A program made the translations under genes and the position numbers. A DNA stretch of 11,016 bases from Phoronis ovalis (lineage: Eukaryota > Phoronida > Phoronidae): the NCBI GenBank assembly GCA_028565635.1, contig JAOXYB010057256.1, forward strand, positions 1-11,016, in the 5' to 3' direction. The notes under the pieces were generated by a model, which was given only the letters and a program-made list of their open reading frames with translations, had not been told where the DNA came from and did no database searches. Of the stretch, positions 6,966-11,016 are shown one piece after another; positions within the stretch are counted from its first letter, which is position 1; every line of letters starts with the position of its first letter.

Positions 6966-7927
6966 TACATGTATAAGTAAATTTAGTATTCCAATTCTTT
7001 AATCTGACTACCAGACATAGTTATCAAATTAACTGCCTTTATGGACTTTGTAGCAGTTATCCCTTTTAATCATCATTCTTTTTTTGTTTAAGTAAATGAT
7101 TATGTACTTACTACTGGTAACTATGGTACTAAAGATTCTGTGCTTATTTCATGTGGTTGTGTTAAAATACATACCAGAATGATTTTTTTGTTGTAAACTT
7201 GTTCCAGGGTATCTCATTTTGTAGGAATGTTGTTGTTTTAAACCAGATAGATTTACTTTATAGATATCAACCATTCTTAAACAACCAGTTAATGGGGATA
7301 TCTTAAAAAAAAAGACTTCTCTTTTTGTGTGGAATCGACAAAGTGGCTGTTTGTAATCATGTTTACACAACATAAGAAAATTATTAAGTAATGTCCTTTA
7401 TGTTTTATAGGTTGTTAGACTATGATATAATAGATGGTTTGAAAATGCTTGTTTGAAGAATATTATTCAAGTTTTCGTGATGTTTGCCATGATTTACTCC
7501 AGAACTGTACTGATGTGCACTGAAGATGAACCACCACAACTGTAACAAGTTACATTTACTCTTTTAAAATAGCCACTTGGACTCTGAACTCTCAATCTGT
7601 AAAAAATATGAGAACCCATATGACCAATTTGTCTGTATAATACAGTGTGTGTAATAAATAGGTCCTCATTTGTGTATGAATCCTAAGTGATATCATTGTT
7701 GAATTAAAAAAATAAACTCACTAAGATTAGGAATATTGTTAATTTTAGTTATTATTGTTTTGGAACTTGCAACCAGTTACATAAACAGGGATTGATCCAT
7801 TGAATTTGCAGATTTTTCCAGATATTATATGATAAGATGAGGGACACCACTAACTCTAACTCTGTATTTAGTAATGAAGGTGTCAAGGATAAAACCTTTT
7901 AAAATGCTCAATAATCTGAGACCACCT
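6966..7927. other. Convergent intergenic region between COX7C and tectonin gene
   Basis: About 960 bp of AT-rich sequence with stops in all frames. The 74-codon minus-strand frame at 7149-7373 has no domain signature. No RNA gene or repeat structure is evident. Confidence 0.5.
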
Positions 7928-7933
7928 TTTATT
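7928..7933 (-). terminator. Poly(A) signal AATAAA of the tectonin gene
   Basis: On the minus strand this reads AATAAA, about 50 nt after the stop codon, with GGTGGT a few bases further on as a possible downstream element. Confidence 0.55.
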
Positions 7934-7981
7934 CCATATTGTAAATGGAAGATTAGATAAATTTAGGCAAATGCATTTTCT

Positions 7982-8127
7982 TTAATTTTTTTTAAAGTAA
8001 TCGATTTCTCCTTTGGTGTTGGTAGTCCACAGGTCATTGTTCATTCCACTTGCACTAATTTGATTGAGACCCAGCAGGGGTTTTAATGAAATCCAGTGTG
8101 TACCAGAAGGAGTTGTCTCTGTGATGC
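7982..8127 (-). CDS. Tectonin gene terminal exon
   Basis: Acceptor TCTCTGCAG. The exon opens with two bases completing a Gly codon, then ITETTPSGTHWISL..., and ends EIDYFKKN-TAA (7984-7982). It encodes propeller unit 6. It is too short to stand out as an ORF, and was found by its tectonin pattern and matching intron phase. Confidence 0.88.
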
Positions 8128-10898
8128 CTGCAGAGAGTTAGTTTAATACAATAACGTCTGGCTTAGTAAACAGATGTTAACAGATCAAATTGTTTTCAAG
8201 TATTTTAATAACAATAATAAAAATTAGTCTTTGAACGTAACTACATTACCTATTAAATGTAAAGTAATAAATTAGTGACAAACCAAGGTTCAGCAAATGG
8301 AAATAGTCAAATTACAACTTTATATGATGTCACTGCTAACTGTGCTTAGATGAAGGTTGCATTTTCAATTTACCGTAAGTAAATGACTCTCGGAGGGCAC
8401 TTAAGTATAAAGTGGGTACCTAAGCACGTGAATGGTCTGAAAAATAAGACTTTAAACAAGTGGTTTAGAGGCACTAAAAAGGATCTCTCTAAAGCAAGTC
8501 CTCACTGAAAAATGGTGCCTATTCAAGACAAGCAAAAAAAAATATTTCTCCCTGAAATACATCTAAAACCGCCTCTGCACATCCGCATCCTTCTAAGTAA
8601 GACTTTCATCACCAAAAAGTCCCTAAGCAAGACCAATGCCAAAAACTTGTCCAACCCTTTGCTTTTAAGTTTTTAAAAAACTCGATTTTCATACGTGTTA
8701 CGCGTTTATTCCTTAAAAAGATACCATTTCAAGCAATTTTGATAGCGAACATGCGTACCCACTTTATATCTGGTTGACACCCCGGAAATTACTATTACAT
8801 TAATCAATAAATTTTGAAATCTCCGTATTACTTCCCCGGGAGCGCTGCAGTACTTAACAGCACGCTACCCCCGGGAGGGCACTTCCTATATTGGTCTATA
8901 TATACATATACCGCCCTTCAGGGTCGCTTTTTTGGGCTACCAGGATATTTCAGGGTGGGTCATTGGGCTACCAGGATATTTCAGGGTGGGTATTTGACGT
9001 TAAGGGGATATTTCAAGGTCGATTTTTAAAGATATTTTAGAGTGGCACAGGTTTGTTACACCCGGAAGTTAAATACTTTTAAGAGCTAGCCTTATTTGGG
9101 CGTTACAGGAGTACGATAAAAGTGGAAATGACCTTTTTTTCGGGGGGGGGTGGCAAAGGATATTTTAGGGTAGGTATTTTGTCAATTCCGGGGATACTGA
9201 CTTCAGGGTCAGGGTTTGGACCCCTGGGCCTCACACCCCTACCTCATATAAAAGAGAGTGTCCCCCGGGACGCTACCTAAAAGTTGCAGAATTTACCACA
9301 TCCCGCCCACAGTTTGTCATCATGTTTTTACCTGCTCTTGCAAACACGTGATTCCACTTGCTTACACCCATCACCAAGTCCCCACCTGAGGTGATCTGTT
9401 TAAGCTGACCATTGATGAGCTGCCAACCAGAGCCATAAGGTCTGAAAATAATGAATAGGGAGAAGGGCATGACATAACATTTCATTGAATGGAACTTACA
9501 ATTGTTGTTTGAAGTGTTTTCGATGTGACTGAGTGGCTCGCTACTGTCTATAAAAGCTTCAGATAATTGTCTTCATCCATCATCGCTTGGATAACTATAA
9601 CGGACCAGCTCGAATTGCAAAGAGAGTCTCCTAGAGCACCACATTCTGTACCTGCTATTCGCGTCTGAAGCATACGTCCCTTTCCGATAATAAACTTTGT
9701 CATCCGCAGAGATAGCCCAAACTCCTGCTCGGTCGCAGCTAACGTCTTTAGCATTAATTCCTTGGATATACTGCCATGACGTACCTGGAGGACAGAATAA
9801 TGAGTACCAGTGACAAGTGCTTTAAACTTATAAAATCTTTAATAAATTATGAACAATTAAAAAAAAGAAATGTGCTTTCAGATAATGAAAACAACCATGT
9901 TATTGAATTTTGAGCTAGGATCTTTGATTGTAACGGGGTTGACTTCTAGTTTTAAAAACATTCCCAATCAGAAATCATGAATGTGCGCGCATCACACAAT
10001 GATGTTAATTTTAAAATTAGAATTATAAAAATTTCATTTTTTTCGTCTTTTCACGTTTTCATTATTCTGTGAGAAAAATGTTTCTATGGTATGTTTATAT
10101 AGACATTTTAGTTTTAATACATCAGCAAAATGAAAGCAGAACCAACTCGCATCGTTTAACAAAATACATTTGACGAAATTCCGCAGAGCACCCCAAGACA
10201 TATACCTGATCGACTGCAATTACATTTAAAACCATTGAATGGGCTTTGTGCAACAATATAAATGACACCGATATATTATTGAATGCATTAATACTTCATA
10301 AAAATTGTATTTATCATATACAGCACACTTGCAATGTCAATAGATTCATATTCACTTCGCAACGTAAAGAGTTTCCCTGCGGAGGCAAAATGTTTTTCTC
10401 GAAAATATACGAAACAGAGATACAAATGTTCCTGCAATTTTATATATGGTTCACGTGTCCCCGACACTTTGAAAAGTGTCGTGTGTAATTATAAAAATAA
10501 ATACTCACCAACAGGATTAGTGCTTGCAACACCAACTCTTTTGAATATATTTCCCTCAGAGTTGACACCCCACAGCTCATTACTTAGAGGGTGAACGCTC
10601 ACTCGTTTCATCAGTCCACCCACAGAAACCCATCCAGATCCTGTTGGGTTAGACTTACTAATACTTCTCCTGTAATATATTTTATTAGAACTACTAACAC
10701 CCCAAACGATATCTTGTCCAACTGTTATTTGCTGTAATCCGCCATCTACTGAATGCCAGCTATTACCTCGATTGCCACCATATGATCCAGTGCGGTAATA
10801 AATGTTGTTGTTCGAATTAACGCCCCAAGTGCCTGAGGGTCCGGTTGACACCCACATTAACAGACCGTCTGTACGACTTGCACGCCATCTATAAGCAG
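7982..10898 (-). CDS. Tectonin beta-propeller lectin (fish-egg-lectin-like), 3' four exons, 5' end outside window
   Basis: Minus-strand exons 10898-10509, 9784-9652, 9441-9332 and 8127-7982 join through GT-AG sites (phases 1, 2, 1) into 259 residues and a stop. Six units repeat about every 44 residues. Each has a Trp (W5, W48, W90, W134, W181, W223 in window numbering) in GSGWxxVxG-like context, then GxLxxVSVG, WGVNSxxxIYYR. This is the tectonin/TECPR repeat, known in fish-egg lectin, tachylectin-1-type proteins and Physarum tectonin, and six such units form a six-bladed propeller that binds glycans. Unit 5 has M for the second Trp and unit 6 ends IDYFKKN instead of YYR. The first visible exon opens in phase 1 just before unit 1, so the missing part is probably a signal peptide and short leader. 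Extracellular innate-immune or egg lectin is the likely role, by inference from the family. Confidence 0.9.
8389..8785. mobile_element. Element 3: 397-bp MITE-like element in tectonin intron
   Basis: The ends are inverted repeats. The left end, 8389 onward, reads CTCGGAGGGCACTT then TATAAAGTGGGTAC. The right end (about 8744-8785), read inward, gives CCGGGGTGTCAACC then TATAAAGTGGGTACGCATG. The flanking 8-mers are AAATGACT (8381-8388) and AAATTACT (8786-8793), one mismatch. The right subterminal AAAGTGGGTACGCATG nearly equals AAAGTCGGGTACGCATG of element 1, which ties the two together. No coding capacity. Confidence 0.7.
8870..9269. mobile_element. Element 4: 400-bp MITE-like element in tectonin intron
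   Basis: An identical 8-mer, ACGCTACC, flanks it at 8862-8869 and 9270-9277. Both ends read inward as CCCGGG(A/G)G(G/A)CACT followed by a TATAT-containing stretch. The inside has a 31-bp tandem repeat (8934-8964 and 8965-8991, GGGCTACCAGGATATTTCAG) and further GGATATTT(C/T)A(A/G)GG copies to about 9200, plus a C-TTTTTT-CGGGGGGGGG run near 9130-9150. The 71-codon plus-strand frame at 8814-9029 is a product of this repeat. Its right duplication ends 54 bp from the penultimate tectonin exon. Confidence 0.82.
9332..9441 (-). CDS. Tectonin gene penultimate exon
   Basis: Acceptor ATTTTCAG, donor GTAAAA. It encodes PYGSGWQLINGQLKQITSGG, DLVMGVS and HVFARA, propeller unit 5. Without splicing the frame reads on only to a TAG near 9273. 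Confidence 0.88.
9442..9651 (-). other. Tectonin gene intron (210 bp)
   Basis: GTACAG donor (9651), TTTTCAG acceptor (9442). It splits an Arg codon in phase 2 (AG|A). No other feature. Confidence 0.85.
9652..9784 (-). CDS. Tectonin gene exon encoding unit 4
   Basis: Acceptor GTCCTCCAG, donor GTACAG. Reads GTSWQYIQGINAKDVSC then GVWAISADDKVYYRKGTY, the most canonical tectonin unit here. The 68-codon minus-strand frame at 9548-9754 lies over it in the wrong frame. Confidence 0.9.
9785..10508 (-). other. Tectonin gene intron (724 bp)
   Basis: GTGAGT donor (10508), CCTCCAG acceptor (9785). AT-rich. It contains a short perfect hairpin at 10462-10481. Several 60-86 codon frames here have no protein-like pattern. 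Confidence 0.85.
10462..10481. repeat. Short perfect hairpin in tectonin intron
   Basis: CGACACTTT and AAAGTGTCG are exact reverse complements separated by GA. It lies about 26 bp inside the intron from the donor. No loop or U-run suggests a defined RNA element. Confidence 0.6.
10509..10898 (-). CDS. Tectonin gene exon encoding units 1-3 (first in window)
   Basis: A 390-bp exon, phase 1 at both ends. Acceptor TTTCATTGTAG, donor GTGAGT. It encodes GLLMWVSTGPSGTWGVNS, then NSWHSVDGGLQQITVG, then GSGWVSVGGLMKRVSV and NELWGVNSEGNIFKRVG: three of six propeller units. The Met at 10857 lies inside unit 1 and is not the protein start. Confidence 0.9.
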
Positions 10899-11016
10899 CT
10901 ACAATGAAATACTGTTATGCTTAGGATTGGGTGAAACATAACAAGGTTGTAAGGTATAACTCAGACTAATTTTAATTAATAATTACAAAGGTTTTATACA
11001 AAGAGAATATTGAACC
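10899..11016 (-). other. Intron leading to missing 5' exon(s) of the tectonin gene
   Basis: Only AT-rich sequence ending in a polypyrimidine-like stretch and ATTGTAG at 10899. No exon with a signal peptide is visible, so the start lies past the right edge. Confidence 0.6.

Larger units (their letters stand above)
8128..9331 (-). other. Tectonin gene last intron (1204 bp) with two insertions
   Basis: Bounded on the minus strand by GTAAAA (9331) and CTGCAG (8128). Two elements (8389-8785 and 8870-9269) make up about two thirds of it. Without them the intron would be about 400 bp. Confidence 0.85.

Noticed and set aside
7149-7373. 74-codon minus-strand frame between COX7C and the tectonin gene
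   Set aside because: No domain, no start context or splice partners, and composition as expected by chance in this AT-rich region.
8814-9029. 71-codon plus-strand frame
   Set aside because: It lies across element 4 and its 31-bp tandem repeat, and the repeated GLPGYFRVG-like words come from the repeat, not from a protein family.
9548-9754. 68-codon minus-strand frame
   Set aside because: It overlaps the tectonin unit-4 exon in the wrong frame. The correct frame gives a clear tectonin motif joined by splice sites.
10246-10594. Two overlapping plus-strand frames of 80 and 86 codons
   Set aside because: Antisense to the tectonin intron and exon end, with low-complexity composition and no domain pattern.
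1-11016. tRNA, rRNA, CRISPR or bacterial operon features
   Set aside because: No cloverleaf, rRNA core or spaced-repeat array was seen, and the genes are spliced animal genes.

Overview
This is nuclear DNA of an animal, most likely a marine invertebrate. The evidence is AT-rich non-coding DNA, GT-AG introns of 0.2-1.2 kb, a spliced nuclear gene for a mitochondrial protein (COX7C), a tectonin-type lectin gene and several short transposon-like elements. I cannot fix the phylum from the sequence. A hemichordate, lophotrochozoan or similar animal would fit.

Layout. 1-1149 is intergenic and holds a 256-bp inverted-terminal-repeat element (627-882) with a duplicated 8-bp target. 1150-3991 (+) is a complete four-exon gene. 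My splice model gives a 405-residue membrane protein with four tandem TM2 domains and a PPxY motif near each end. Its introns contain a long hairpin, a fragment resembling a dispersed repeat, and a dead tandem copy of the exon 3 boundary. 4475-4480 is its likely poly(A) signal. 4783-5092 (+) is a broken reading frame that resembles a CARD/death-fold domain, probably a pseudogene. 5633-6069 is a second element. 6256-6892 (+) is COX7C in two exons. 7982-10898 (-) is the 3' part of a tectonin beta-propeller gene. Four exons encode six repeat units, and the start lies beyond the right edge. Two more elements (8389-8785, 8870-9269) sit in its last intron. COX7C and the tectonin gene converge across about 1 kb of non-coding DNA.

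The three intact genes have no evident shared pathway: a membrane protein of unknown role, a respiratory-chain subunit and a probably secreted lectin. The less expected content is the quadruple-TM2 PY-motif protein, the four elements with CCCGGG-like termini and 8-bp target duplications, the miRNA-like intronic hairpin, the relic exon boundary and the CARD-like relic. Gene models were spliced by hand from reading-frame continuity and splice consensus. No database search or folding program was run.
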